A DNA stretch of 64,000 nucleotides from Bradyrhizobium sp. CCBAU 051011. Its GTDB lineage: Bacteria; Pseudomonadota; Alphaproteobacteria; Rhizobiales; Xanthobacteraceae. This document shows positions 53,286 to 62,583 of this stretch, in pieces. Position numbers and translations under genes: made by a program. Below the pieces are notes generated by a model. It was not told where the DNA came from, searched no databases, and worked only from the letters and a program-made list of their open reading frames with translations. The first letter of the stretch is position 1, and every line of letters starts with the position of its first letter. The stretch is from the NCBI RefSeq assembly GCF_009930815.1, contig NZ_CP022222.1, positions 6,304,501-6,368,500 on the forward strand. The letters run 5' to 3'.

Positions 53286-54038
53286 ATGAAGATCGTTGTG
53301 ATCGGCGGTACCGGCCTGATCGGCTCGAAGACCGTCGCCATTCTGCGCCAGCGCGGCCACGAAGTCCTTGCCGCCTCGCCCAACAACGGCGTCAACACCA
53401 TCACCGGCGAGGGGCTCAAAGAGGCCATGGCCGGCACGCAGGTGGTGATCGACCTCGCCAATTCGCCCTCTTTCGAGGACAAGGCGGTGCTGGAGTTCTT
53501 CGAGACCTCGGGCCGCAACCTGCTCGCGGCGGAGGCCGCAGCGGACGTCCGGCACCATGTCGCACTATCAATCGTCGCAATCGACCGGACAGACAATGGC
53601 TATTTCCGCGCCAAGGTCGCCCAGGAGAAACTGATCGAGGCCTCCGGCATCCCATACACCATCGTCCGCTCGACCCAGTTCCTGGAATTCGTCCGCGGCA
53701 TCGCAGATTCAAGTGCGGACGGAAACATAGTCAGGCTCCCGCCCATCCTGTTTCAGCCCATTGCGGCGGATGACGTTGCTGCCAACGTTGCGGATGTGGC
53801 ACTCGCGCCACCGCGCAATGGCATCGTCGAGATCGCCGGCCCGGAACGAGCGCCGTTCAACGAAATCATCGCCCGCTATCTAAAGGCGGTTGGCGACCCG
53901 CGCGAGGTCGTGAGCGATCCCGAGGCTCGATACTGGGGCGGTCCGGTTGAAGAGCACTCGCTCGTGCCGTTGGGCGAGGCGCGCCTCGGCCGCATCGGTC
54001 TCGACGAATGGCTTCGCCGCTCACAGGCAGCCGCCTGA
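53286..54038 (+). CDS. NmrA-like NAD(P)-binding protein
   Basis: A 250-residue atypical SDR: MKIVVIGGTGLIGSKTVAIL is the cofactor loop, with HHVALSIVAIDRTDNGYFRA (the LS-x...YFR stretch replacing a standard active site), then PYTIVRSTQFLEFV. Such proteins sense NADP(H) or act on quinones and flavonoid-like compounds. It is 51 nt after the SDR gene. A short degraded copy of its N-terminus lies at 31985-32060. Confidence 0.85.
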   Translation: MKIVVIGGTGLIGSKTVAILRQRGHEVLAASPNNGVNTITGEGLKEAMAGTQVVIDLANSPSFEDKAVLEFFETSGRNLLAAEAAADVRHHVALSIVAIDRTDNGYFRAKVAQEKLIEASGIPYTIVRSTQFLEFVRGIADSSADGNIVRLPPILFQPIAADDVAANVADVALAPPRNGIVEIAGPERAPFNEIIARYLKAVGDPREVVSDPEARYWGGPVEEHSLVPLGEARLGRIGLDEWLRRSQAAA

Positions 54039-54102
54039 TCCCGCATCGGAGGTACGCCCGGTCTGTCACGAGCGTCCCGGGCAACGAACGAAAGAGGCGA
54101 CC

Positions 54103-54492
54103 ATGACGATCAAACTCGCTGCGTTGGTTCTTCTGTGCCTGATGACCGGCACGGCGGTGGCCCAGGAGCCCAAGGTCACGCCACTCATGTCCAAGGATCT
54201 TCCTGAGAATCCCGGCAGGGAAGCACTGATGATCACAGTCGAGCATGCGCCCGGCGGATCGAGCGCTATCCATAGACACAATGCGCATGCCTTTGTGTAC
54301 GTGCTGGAGGGCTCCGTCGTGATGCAGCTGAAGGGTGGCCAAGAGGTCACACTGACACCAGGACAGAGCTTCTATGAAGGTCCTGATGACGTTCATGTCG
54401 TCGACCGGAACGCAAGCGGCACCCAGCCGGCGAAATTCCTGGTGCTCTTGATCAAGGACAAGGGCGCCCCGGCACTCGTGCCCGCACAGTGA
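54103..54492 (+). CDS. Secreted cupin-domain protein
   Basis: A 129-residue protein with a signal peptide (MTIKLAALVLLCLMTGTAVA-Q) and one cupin barrel: SSAIHRHNAHAFVYVLEGSV (His ligands), LTPGQSFYEGPDDVHVVDRN (late His). Probably a periplasmic metal-binding protein of unknown reaction. The start has AAAGAGGCG upstream. It lies between the NmrA-like and MBL-fold genes. Confidence 0.85.
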   Translation: MTIKLAALVLLCLMTGTAVAQEPKVTPLMSKDLPENPGREALMITVEHAPGGSSAIHRHNAHAFVYVLEGSVVMQLKGGQEVTLTPGQSFYEGPDDVHVVDRNASGTQPAKFLVLLIKDKGAPALVPAQ

Positions 54493-54545
54493 CTGTTACG
54501 GCAACCCAAGTACGTGAAAGGTGGGGCGAACAACAGGAGACAAAC

Positions 54546-55469
54546 ATGAGCCTAGACTACACCTCGCATACCTCACATCCCGGTCAACCGGGGCATGACG
54601 AGCTGGTTCCGTCGCGCTACGCGCTGCGGGTCGGCGAGATAGACGTGCTGGTGATCAGCGATGGCGTGCTATTGCTGCCAGGCGCGATGTTGGCGCACAA
54701 CGCCGAGCCGGCGGTCCGGGCGGCCTGGCTGAAGGACAATTTCCTGCCGCCGGACGCGTTCGACTGGGCGCTGAACGTCGTGGTGGTGCGTAGCGGCGGC
54801 CGGACCATACTCGTCGACGCCGGGATGGGAACGGAGTTTCCGGACCTTGAGAAGTCCGGTCACGTGATCCATCGACTGGAAGCCGCCGGAATCGATCTCC
54901 CATCCGTGACCGACGTGGTGTTGACCCACATGCACATGGACCACGTTGGCGGGCTGCTCATCGACGGGGTGAAGGAGCGGCTGCGTCCCGACCTGCGAAT
55001 CCACGTGGCGGCCGCCGAGGTCAAGTTCTGGGAGGCGCCCGATTTCTCCCGCGTCTCCATGCCGCCGGGCTTCCCGGATGCGCTTCGGAAGACGGCAAAG
55101 CAGTTCGTAGCCGAGTACGGCAGCAAGTTGCGGACGTTCGAGGATGAGTACGAGGTGGCGCCGGGAGTGGTCGTCACGCGCACCGGCGGCCATACGCCCG
55201 GGCACAGCATCGTTCGCGTGACCTCCGGCGGCGACCGGCTAACATTCGCCGGCGACCTCGTGTTCACGGTCGGGTTCGAACACCCCGACTGGTTCAACGG
55301 CTTCGAACACGACCCCGAGGAGGCGGTCCGCGTTCGTACCAGTCTGTTGCGGGAGCTGGCGGCGAACGGCAGCCTGCTGGTGGCCACCCACATGCCGTTC
55401 CCGTCCGTCGGCCATGTGGCGGTCGCCGGCGACGCCTTTCGTTTTGTACCGGTCCCCTGGGACTACTGA
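54546..55469 (+). CDS. MBL-fold metallo-hydrolase
   Basis: A 307-residue metallo-beta-lactamase-fold enzyme. The di-zinc motif is VVLTHMHMDHVGGLLIDGVK (HxHxDH); later ligands occur in RTGGHTPGHSIVR (His), FAGDLVF (Asp) and LVATHMPFP (His). AHL lactonases share this layout, but the substrate is not determined by sequence. AGGAGACA precedes the ATG. It ends a five-gene run starting with AraC. Confidence 0.87.
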   Translation: MSLDYTSHTSHPGQPGHDELVPSRYALRVGEIDVLVISDGVLLLPGAMLAHNAEPAVRAAWLKDNFLPPDAFDWALNVVVVRSGGRTILVDAGMGTEFPDLEKSGHVIHRLEAAGIDLPSVTDVVLTHMHMDHVGGLLIDGVKERLRPDLRIHVAAAEVKFWEAPDFSRVSMPPGFPDALRKTAKQFVAEYGSKLRTFEDEYEVAPGVVVTRTGGHTPGHSIVRVTSGGDRLTFAGDLVFTVGFEHPDWFNGFEHDPEEAVRVRTSLLRELAANGSLLVATHMPFPSVGHVAVAGDAFRFVPVPWDY

Positions 55470-55899
55470 CCGCTTGTTGGGTTAGGGCCGAACCAGACGA
55501 CGTGCGCCGCATTGAAAAAGTATGATTGTCCGACAAATCAGAGCCCGCCGGTTCACGCTGGCGGGCCAAGCCGCGGCCCCGGATTTTCTACGCTGCACCG
55601 GCGCCAATAAGCTATCTCCAAGCCTCGGGGACAGTCAGCTAGGGGGCGCCACTATGTGCCGAGTGTTGGTTCCTAACCACAGAGCGGATACGGGGGATGT
55701 GCTTCGCAGGTTTCGTCAATGCCTGAGCCCTCCGTAACCCGCATTCTCCGACGGCGAGAGCGAGACGTTGTGATCCAGTTCACGCGATCGGGAAAAGTGG
55801 CAAATCAGCCGCTCCAGACTGGCGGACCTTTTCACAAATTTGGCGCAATACTTGGCTAACATCTCTGCATTGCCACCAGTCCATTTTTTGAGCATTGCC
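55470..55899. other. Intergenic region
   Basis: About 430 bp with no gene supported by a ribosome site or recognisable protein. One short frame starts at 55522 (MIVRQIRARRFTLAGQAA) but has no start signal. Confidence 0.35.
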
Positions 55900-56019
55900 A
55901 TGAACGGATTTGGATTGCGCTTAGGCGCCGTAGCGCTGTTGTTGGGCCTGGCAATATGGACGACGCTTGGTCCGCCGAAACAAACCGTCGCTCGTATCAA
56001 CATCGTTCACGCACATTAG
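55900..56019 (+). CDS. Possible 39-residue single-helix membrane protein
   Basis: MNGFGLRLGAVALLLGLAIW begins a short frame with one clear hydrophobic helix and a basic-histidine tail. The ribosome site is weak. The signal-anchor-like composition makes it better than a random frame, but no family is known. Confidence 0.35.
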   Translation: MNGFGLRLGAVALLLGLAIWTTLGPPKQTVARINIVHAH

Positions 56020-56131
56020 AGTTCTCTCGTCAGGGTCCAAAAATTGGACTCTGTAATATCACTGTCATGAACTCTTTCCCGGTTTCGCAGTTCTGAGTAT
56101 GGTGCCTTGAGGCTAGTACAGGGTTGCGTAG

Positions 56132-56302
56132 ATGACGGAACACACTCAATTGGCAAACACACCACGCGAACGTTTCCTTGAAGCGGCGCAAAAAGAGATG
56201 ATCGACTTCGAGCGGAAAGAACGAGAGTTTCGAAAGAAAGCAAAGCAGGAGCGAGCCGCAGAACTGCGACTACCACTCCACAAGTCAGAACTTCACAGCT
56301 AG
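56132..56302 (+). CDS. 56-residue charged helical protein
   Basis: Starts MTEHTQLANTPRERFLEAAQ and continues with an extended charged helix (DFERKERESF-like block rich in Lys, Arg and Glu). The regular heptad pattern suggests a coiled coil. It is too regular to be chance, yet the start signal is poor. No function is known. Confidence 0.4.
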   Translation: MTEHTQLANTPRERFLEAAQKEMIDFERKEREFRKKAKQERAAELRLPLHKSELHS

Positions 56303-56450
56303 GCGGGGCCCTGGAACGTAGCGCCAGAGAGCTGTCGCTAAGTCAATCCAGCGACGGCTCATGTTCACCGGGGTCGGCTCAACGCGCAATGCACATAGTG
56401 GGAAGTTGCAGCCGGTTCACGCTGGCAGGCCACTTGCAAGCACGCACCGC

Positions 56451-56663
56451 CTAAGCCAGGCGGCTGTCCGAACGACCGACTTTCCACCCGCCAAAGTCAT
56501 CGGGGAGGGAGCTGGCCAAGCTCTCCAGATTTGATTGCTCTTCGGTCAAGCGCTTTTGGACAAACTGCCGTTCAAGTTCTGTCAGGCTCGTTTTCAATAA
56601 GTTGCGATAGCGTTGAATATTACTGCGATGCGTACGCAATCGAGCCAACTGTTGATCAATCAT
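56451..56663 (-). CDS. 70-residue helical small protein
   Basis: MIDQQLARLRTHRSNIQRYR opens a two-helix protein that continues TELERQFVQKRLTEEQSNLE. Proteins of this pattern are widespread in Bradyrhizobium-type genomes (recalled). It is hydrophilic and probably cytosolic. Function is unknown. Confidence 0.6.
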   Translation of the reverse strand: MIDQQLARLRTHRSNIQRYRNLLKTSLTELERQFVQKRLTEEQSNLESLASSLPDDFGGWKVGRSDSRLA

Positions 56664-56865
56664 CTATCGTCGTCCTTTGACGAATGGGGTTTATTTCCTT
56701 TGTTTTGACGCAACGCCTGTCAGAGCGGAGTATATTCGCTCGGCGACATTGGTATTTCCCCGGTCGGCTGCTGAAATGCCGGCTAGCTAACCCTGCCGCA
56801 GGTTTGTGACGCTTTGATTACAGCGCGCCGAAGGTCGAAGACCCGTTGAGAATCCCAACCTGTGA

Positions 56866-57066
56866 CTAGGCGTTGTTCTTTGGCCTTGAGTCGAGGAGTC
56901 TCGGCAAAGGCGGCATCTGCTGGTGGGAAGCATCGGTCGGCTCGTCGGAAGATGACTCAACTTCCTTCGCCTTCTGTCCGCTGACAAGGACACCAACAAA
57001 GCCGGCGACCACCAGCAAGGTTCCTGCGATCATCAGCCAATGTGGTAATCCCAACGATGCTACCAT
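56866..57066 (-). CDS. 66-residue single-pass membrane protein
   Basis: One hydrophobic helix near the start (LMIAGTLLVVAGFVGVLVSG) is followed by an acidic linker and the C-terminal MPPLPRLLDSRPKNNA, a tail repeated in many short rhizobial proteins (recalled). Function is unknown. Confidence 0.5.
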   Translation of the reverse strand: MVASLGLPHWLMIAGTLLVVAGFVGVLVSGQKAKEVESSSDEPTDASHQQMPPLPRLLDSRPKNNA

Positions 57067-57334
57067 GAGCCTCGCCGATGCTCCGTTCTCTTGCCCGGAG
57101 GCAACGGGGCGCGGTGAGGTCAGTTCCTAGGGCATTCGTCGCTGTCGCGGTGACCGTAAACCTGACAGCTTGAAATTCGCTATCGGACAGGCAACGTCCA
57201 TCACCTTAACAGGCGGCGTCGATAACCTTGGGTGGCTCGGCCACTTCCCTGATCCTTGTCGGGAATTTGCGCGGGGTCGTGCCGTATGTTGTCTATCGGG
57301 AAGACAACGCTACCTGAGACGATGACGATGCGAT

Positions 57335-57430
57335 ATGCAACGTTCGATTCCCGGCATTGTTTTGGAAACAATCGCGACCGCGGCGATGATCGTTCTCCTG
57401 CTGTACATCCTATTCGGCCCGCCAACTTAG
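57335..57430 (+). CDS. Possible 31-residue single-helix protein
   Basis: MQRSIPGIVLETIATAAMIV and the rest form a single membrane helix ending LFGPPT. It ends 7 nt before the convergent SRAP gene's stop. No convincing ribosome site; kept as low-confidence small protein. Confidence 0.3.
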   Translation: MQRSIPGIVLETIATAAMIVLLLYILFGPPT

Positions 57431-57437
57431 GCCGCAT

Positions 57438-58100
57438 TCATGCGGCAACCTTGTCTTCCTTGTCTGCGCCTCTGGCGACGATCCTGATCGCATTGTCCGG
57501 CAACGGCCGCTGCAGCGCCTTGGCCTCATCCCATGGCGCGCGCATCCATACATCGCGCTCCTCATCCGTCATCAGGATGACAGGCATAGCCTTCGGATGG
57601 ATCGGCTGGACCACGGCGTTCGGCGACGTGGTGAGAAAGCCGTAGACGTTATGAGGGCCGGGGATCGGCTTCGATTTTGTGCCACGATCGCCCTTGAACT
57701 CGGTCCAGATGCCCGCGAAGCAGGTCATCGGCCGATCGTCGTTGATCGCGAACCAGACAACATCTTTTTTCTTGGTCTCCGGGTTCGGCTCCGGCGCGTA
57801 TTCAGCGAAGCTGTTGAACGGCACCAGACAGCGGTACTCCGGCTTCAGCCAACCGCGCCAATGCGGCGAGGAGGTGTTGCGGATGTTGGTCACTGGCGGG
57901 CCACCAGTGCGCGGTGGCGGCGGCATGCCCCACCGCATCATGACCAACTCGCGCTCGGTCCCTGCATTGCGAACGACCGGTGCGGGATAATCGGGAAACA
58001 CGCCCGGCATCGGCGCGAGGTTGCCGACATAGCGGTTCATCACGCGGAACAGTGCGCGGATGGCTTCTTGGTTCGTCGTGATGCTGTAGAGATTGCACAT
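57438..58100 (-). CDS. SRAP family protein (YedK/HMCES-like)
   Basis: A 220-residue SOS-response-associated peptidase-family protein, which shields abasic sites in single-stranded DNA through its Cys2. The N-terminus [20 protein letters not shown] presents that cysteine after Met removal. Other conserved parts are [40 protein letters not shown] (catalytic Glu region), TCFAGIW and [10 protein letters not shown] (His). The length is normal. Confidence 0.92.
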   Translation of the reverse strand: MCNLYSITTNQEAIRALFRVMNRYVGNLAPMPGVFPDYPAPVVRNAGTERELVMMRWGMPPPPRTGGPPVTNIRNTSSPHWRGWLKPEYRCLVPFNSFAEYAPEPNPETKKKDVVWFAINDDRPMTCFAGIWTEFKGDRGTKSKPIPGPHNVYGFLTTSPNAVVQPIHPKAMPVILMTDEERDVWMRAPWDEAKALQRPLPDNAIRIVARGADKEDKVAA

Positions 58101-58127
58101 TTGTCGAAGTCGCCGCGATACTCGCCG

Positions 58128-58325
58128 CTAGTCTCTGCTGTGATGTAGGTCCCTTAGCTTGCGCATGTAGTAGCCCTGCGTCTGAAGAGCTGACCTGATC
58201 TCATCACTGACTTTGACAACCCGCTTCTTACTTTTGCGCCAGCTTCCCAGCGCCGCGACGGGAGGGATGGGACATCCCTTCTTCACAACGAGCAGATCAC
58301 GTCTGGTGTTCAAATATACATCCAT
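58128..58325 (-). CDS. 65-residue basic small protein
   Basis: MDVYLNTRRDLLVVKKGCPI begins a very basic protein with SWRKSKKRVVKVSDEIRSAL. AGGAG is 8-9 nt before the ATG, so translation is likely. It lies 27 nt upstream of the SRAP gene on the same strand. Function is unknown. Confidence 0.5.
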   Translation of the reverse strand: MDVYLNTRRDLLVVKKGCPIPPVAALGSWRKSKKRVVKVSDEIRSALQTQGYYMRKLRDLHHSRD

Positions 58326-58540
58326 ATGCCTGACTCCTAAAAAACGGCTGACCTTATCGCTTGGTGAGCAGAGCAGGGGTTACTCAAAGGCAACACCGAG
58401 CCATCGTTGTGCGCCCTCCTAGTTTTACCGTTGGCAGGAGCGCAGCGACGCGCTTGACCAAGGTAGTGCGGCACAGGCCCGATGAGCAGCTAGGTCTCGT
58501 GTATTGCTCAGAGGCTCAGGTGACGCTGTAATTGCCATCC

Positions 58541-58967
58541 ATGAGCACCAAGACACGCGAGGTCATCTGGGGTAGCCGGATCATGGGCGCGGATATGCGC
58601 GCCCAAACAGCCCGCCAAGAGGCTAGGAAGGCTGCCCGTGCGGCGGATCGCGCCGAGGCGGAAGCATTGGTCGGTCCGCATGGAAGGCTATGGTGGTCCG
58701 GCCCAGCCGTCTCCGACGATAAGCCAATGCCTCAATGGTGGTTACGGCTGGCTGGAGATCGAGTGTTGTCGATGCAAGACAAGGGCGAGCCTGCCTTTGG
58801 ATGCGATCCGCAGGGCGCGTGATACGCCGATCTGGAAGCTAGAGCCGTCGTTCCGCTGCCGATCCTGCGGCACGCGCCGCTACAAGCCGCCGGTTCGGAT
58901 GATCAAGTTGACCGAGCGGCGGGAGATTACTCCGTACAAGTGGGTGCATCCTGATGAAGAACGCTGA
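58541..58967 (+). pseudogene. Zinc-ribbon protein gene, probably frameshifted (or starting at 58680)
   Basis: Two frames together give one plausible protein. The first (from ATG 58541) reads MSTKTREVIWGSRIMGADMR and reaches GRLWWSGPA. The second, one base shifted, continues QPSPTISQCLNGGYGWLEIE, then CCRCKTRASL and SFRCRSCGTRRYKPP, a four-cysteine zinc ribbon. The junction looks like a one-base insertion near 58700. Alternatively the second frame alone is translated from ATG 58680 (95 residues). Confidence 0.5.
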
Positions 58968-59027
58968 GCCACATCGCAAGGAAAAGCGGACGCCGCTTGC
59001 ACTATCGCGGCCTTTGGATCGTCCATC

Positions 59028-59480
59028 ATGACATTCGACGCGCTCGGCCAGAAACAATCGTTGAAAGAGCAACTGGTTGGCACCTGGACACTGCTTTCGT
59101 GGGAGCAGAGAAAAGGTGATGGCACCAAGGTCGAGCGTTATGGGACAAGCCCGAAGGGCATCGCTTTCTTTGATGCGGGTGGGCGATACATCATCACCGT
59201 GATGCGAGCAGATCGCGCCAAATACGCGAGCAGTGCCCTATGGCAGGGCACCCCTGACGAAAACAAAGAAACAGCCGACGGCACGATCACATACTTCGGG
59301 ACATATTCGATAAGCGAGGCAGATAGCAGCATCGCAATTCACGTCGTTGGCAGTTCCTTTCCAAACTGGAATGGGACAGACCAGAAGCGTTTTGTCGCGA
59401 TTGCCGGAGAACAGTTGACACTGACTGTTCGTCCATCGGACGGCGACGTAGTTGACGTGATTTGGAAGCGTGCGAATTGA
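59028..59480 (+). CDS. Lipocalin-like domain protein
   Basis: A 150-residue beta-barrel protein: LKEQLVGTWTLLSWEQRKGD (the lipocalin GTW start), YGTSPKGIAFFDAGGRYIIT, TITYFGTYSISEADSSIAIH and LTLTVRPSDGDVVDVIWKRA. Typical of the lipocalin_5 family; no ligand is known and no signal peptide is present. It stands alone. Confidence 0.85.
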   Translation: MTFDALGQKQSLKEQLVGTWTLLSWEQRKGDGTKVERYGTSPKGIAFFDAGGRYIITVMRADRAKYASSALWQGTPDENKETADGTITYFGTYSISEADSSIAIHVVGSSFPNWNGTDQKRFVAIAGEQLTLTVRPSDGDVVDVIWKRAN

Positions 59481-60177
59481 TTGAACCTGCCAAGTCGCCT
59501 GTTGGCTCGAAACGGACATCGCTCCCGTCCTCTCCGAGGTCCGTTGTTGGGGGTAAAGCGGACCTTGTGCGGTCGCCAGCCGAGGTCGCCTTTTGACCCG
59601 GAGCGGACGACAGATCAGAGTTGTGCTTGAGGGTGCTCGGATCGCTTCTGCGGTAAGCACCTGATCATCCGTTGAGTAGGTGATGCGCCTGCTCGCGCGG
59701 CTGCGAGGGTGATTGCGAGCCCGACATCGCCCTGCCTGCGCTGCAGTTCCTCAAGATCGCGTGAACGTTGAATATCAGGGTTGTTGCAATGCCGACACGG
59801 CCAGGGCGCGTCAGCTTTGGTATACATTCGAAACCGCGAACGAGTTGGGTCGGGGTGGTCAGCTGTGGAAAAACATAGCAACGACCGGCCTTGCGCGAAG
59901 CTGTTCAGTACTTGGTCTGCTGTTGCTTTGCTCGTGCGTGGCGGCACTGCCGCCGCCACGCCTCAGAGCCTCTACATCTCGGGGGGTGTTATTGGCCTTG
60001 TCGGCACACTTGCGGCCCGCGCTGCTCAAGATGATGCAGTCGTTTTGGCCTGTACGGCGAGAAACGGCTATCCGAAAGCAAGGTGGCAAGGCTCTTGAGA
60101 GTGTCGAGTTGTCCCGTGCAATCACGAGACAACCGCGAACCGAGGCCGCGCGGACTTGCCCCGGAACTTAGACGCGC
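59481..60177. other. Gene-poor region with first copy of a 95-bp repeat
   Basis: About 700 bp. A minus-strand frame around 59830-59620 holds CRHCNNPDIQRSRDLEELQR, protein-like, but lacks start and ribosome site. The right part contains the first copy of the direct repeat at 60018-60112. Confidence 0.35.
60018..60112 (+). repeat. 95-bp direct repeat, copy 1
   Basis: Runs from CGCGCTGCTCAAGATGATGC to GAGTGTCGAGTTGT. The second copy is at 60629-60723 with only a few differences. The two flank the small membrane-protein gene at 60178. Confidence 0.85.
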
Positions 60178-60543
60178 ATGAAATACGTCATCGCCTCGCT
60201 GTTCGGCGCGTTGCTACTGTTCGGTTTCATCGCCTTCGCTGGCGCTGGCCACGGGTGGATCGCGGGCGCGTTCAGTTGCCTGCCATTGGCTCCTATCTCG
60301 TTTGCCGCTTGGCTCAACGCACTGCGCACTATACCTTCACTCCATATTGCTAATGGACTGCTTGTTACCGCAGGCGTCGTGCTCGCGGGTACTGCATATG
60401 CAACGCTATCCGAAGGCACGCACTACTTCCTTAATTATTGGCGCTTGCAAGGTCCCCTAGCCGGGTCGGTTATCGCTCTCATCTATTTCAACTGGGTCTT
60501 CGCTGGCGGGCTCACGTGGTGGCGCCGCCGCGCAGAAACTTAG
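60178..60543 (+). CDS. Small multi-pass membrane protein
   Basis: A 121-residue protein with four hydrophobic segments (MKYVIASLFGALLLFGFIAF; FSCLPLAPISFAAWLNAL; IANGLLVTAGVVLAGTAYAT; AGSVIALIYFNWVFAGGLTW). No family is recognised. It is flanked on both sides by the 95-bp direct repeat, suggesting insertion by duplication or a captured cassette. Confidence 0.5.
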   Translation: MKYVIASLFGALLLFGFIAFAGAGHGWIAGAFSCLPLAPISFAAWLNALRTIPSLHIANGLLVTAGVVLAGTAYATLSEGTHYFLNYWRLQGPLAGSVIALIYFNWVFAGGLTWWRRRAET

Positions 60544-60628
60544 CTTTGCATCGAGCCCGTCCTGACCGCGACCCTGATCACAAGTTCGCAAAGAAGGGTT
60601 TCGCCGCTGTGGCGCACCATTGGTTCGG

Positions 60629-60723
60629 CGCGCTGCTCAAGATGATGCAGTCGTTTCGGCCCTGTATGGCGAGAAACGGCTATCCGAAAGCAAGGTGGCA
60701 GGCTCTTGAGAGTGTCGAGTTGT
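60629..60723 (+). repeat. 95-bp direct repeat, copy 2
   Basis: Second copy of the repeat at 60018, 611 bp further right and same orientation. It is equal in length overall, with two compensating one-base indels and a few substitutions. Confidence 0.85.
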
Positions 60724-60795
60724 TCCGCCGCCTTCCTGCCGCCGATGCGCTGCTCGCGGCGAGGCAGCGGCGCGGCTAGGCGACTGGCCGGTCCG

Positions 60796-62088
60796 TCAGT
60801 AGCACTGCATCACGGTCCAGCATCGATCAAAGCGCCCAGCCGCAACATCCTCTTTGCGAGCACAGACATACAGCCTTCCGACGTCGCCCCACTCCATCCC
60901 GACTTCGATGTCGCTGTCGATCTGCAGAACGAGCTGCCAGCCATCGGCGCGCTCCGGAGGGTCGCCGGCGAATCTTGCGCATTCCGCTTCGACTGGGTCT
61001 TGAATGGACCACGCCGTGCCACCGACCTGATGAACGGCTTCACCGTGGCCGAACATGTCGGGATATTGCGTGTAAAGGCGCTCCCAGAACTGACGATACG
61101 CGTCGTGTTGCGCATCGCTCCAGCCCGGCCAATTGTGCTGCGTGATGAAAGCGGCGTGCGGAGGCAAGAGCCATGCTGTCGGGCGTAAGATGCGCGGCTT
61201 GAATGCCCAACCTCTCGGCATCAGTTCTCGCGCGACCGGCTCATTGAACTGCGGAGGGACTGGCTTGCGCTCCAGGCGCTCGACGGGTTGGTGCGTGAAG
61301 ATCACCCGCGCGCGCGCCTGATCCTCTGCTTCCCCCCACGGCCAATCGAACTCATCACAAAAGAACAGTAGCCGTCCGGTAGCGGGGAAGTCGTCCAAGG
61401 CGCACACGGCGTGCAGTTCGGCAAAGTCGACCTGCGCGACGAAACTCAGCGGCCATTCGCGATTGCGCACTTCGGCTTCGACTTGGTGCGAGCGCTCCCA
61501 GCGCTGAACCACTTGCTTCCATTGCCGGCTGCGGAAGAGCCGATGAAGCCAATGGTAGCGACCAAGCAGGATGTGCCCCGGTGGCGGTCCGGCTACCAAT
61601 CTCCGTCGCGGCGGGAAGGGCGGTCGCAACGGCCAATCCACATCCGCCGGCATGTCAGGCTGGCCGCCAAGGCGGCATGCACCGATGGGTGTTACGTCTT
61701 CGGCGATCGGGCCTGGGACGAGAAGAATGCAACGTCTCGCCAAGTCGGCGAGCCGTGGTGCCCATTCTGCCAGCCCGGCACCGCGCAGGGCCGCTTCCAG
61801 TTCGGGCCGGTTGGACCACTGAGGTAGCTCCGCCGCGCTTGCTCTCGCCGCCGTGACAAGCTGCACGCTCCTCGCATGCTGCTTGGCGTGCGAGCGAAGC
61901 ATGAGCGGTTGGAGGACCCGCATCACTTGAGTCACCAGCCCGAAAACAATGATCGCAAAGACGATGGTGCTGACGTCGGGCCCCAGGTCACCGACGATAT
62001 GCTCGATCACCCAGACGGCGACGAAGGCCACCGCCATGCAGCCGACCACATAGGCAATCAGGAGCGCGATAAAGACGGACAAACGCAT
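60796..62088 (-). CDS. DUF1963 (YwqG-like) domain protein with membrane anchor
   Basis: A 430-residue protein. Two N-terminal hydrophobic helices (SVFIALLIAYVVGCMAVAFV; VSTIVFAIIVFGLVTQVMRV) are followed by a large domain with the YwqG-like set: RLGGQPDMPADVDWPLRP, LSFVAQVDFAELHAV, RLLFFCDEFDW and near the end WQLVLQIDSDIEVGMEWGDV. Function is unknown; the membrane anchor is an uncommon addition. Confidence 0.7.
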   Translation of the reverse strand: MRLSVFIALLIAYVVGCMAVAFVAVWVIEHIVGDLGPDVSTIVFAIIVFGLVTQVMRVLQPLMLRSHAKQHARSVQLVTAARASAAELPQWSNRPELEAALRGAGLAEWAPRLADLARRCILLVPGPIAEDVTPIGACRLGGQPDMPADVDWPLRPPFPPRRRLVAGPPPGHILLGRYHWLHRLFRSRQWKQVVQRWERSHQVEAEVRNREWPLSFVAQVDFAELHAVCALDDFPATGRLLFFCDEFDWPWGEAEDQARARVIFTHQPVERLERKPVPPQFNEPVARELMPRGWAFKPRILRPTAWLLPPHAAFITQHNWPGWSDAQHDAYRQFWERLYTQYPDMFGHGEAVHQVGGTAWSIQDPVEAECARFAGDPPERADGWQLVLQIDSDIEVGMEWGDVGRLYVCARKEDVAAGRFDRCWTVMQCY

Positions 62089-62583
62089 CGGCTCGGGCTC
62101 GTTAGCGGCACTCGACCCGAGCGCCTAGCATCGAAGTCTCAACGTGGCAGGATCATATGGCTTAAAAGAGCGGCGATAGTACGGTGCGCGCCGAACTATC
62201 GATTGCCGGTCTTGTTGGCTATGAGATGCTCAAGTTCAGCGATCAGTGCGGCCGCGCTATATCGGTCATTTGCACTCGTTCTGATCACCCATATTCGACT
62301 TTTCGTGTGAAAAGTACGTTCCAACTCATTGCTGCACATCGTTGGCCGCTGAGATGGCAGTTTCAGTAGTTGTAGCAAGCCAAGCCAGCGATGTCGCCTA
62401 TTGGCACTTTTCAGACGTGTCGCGATGTCCAACGTGGGTCCGGCATGCGCACTAGAGCGGACATCGCCTAAACTCTTCGGGGGCCGGGGGGAGGTCCGAA
62501 AAAAGACGGTCCCAGCATATTCCGGCGCGGCGGCGCTCGGAGTATGTTGGAACTGGGTAGGAACATTCGCGAGGACAAAACTC
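62089..62583. other. Intergenic region
   Basis: About 495 bp. A plus-strand frame runs through from 62401 into the terminase-like gene, but its first 60 residues look non-native and a GTG start at 62584 is preferred. No further gene is supported. Confidence 0.4.

Noticed and set aside
59713..60171. 152-codon plus-strand frame in the repeat region
   Set aside because: It crosses repeat copy 1, and the same DNA is read in another frame in copy 2, which argues against coding.
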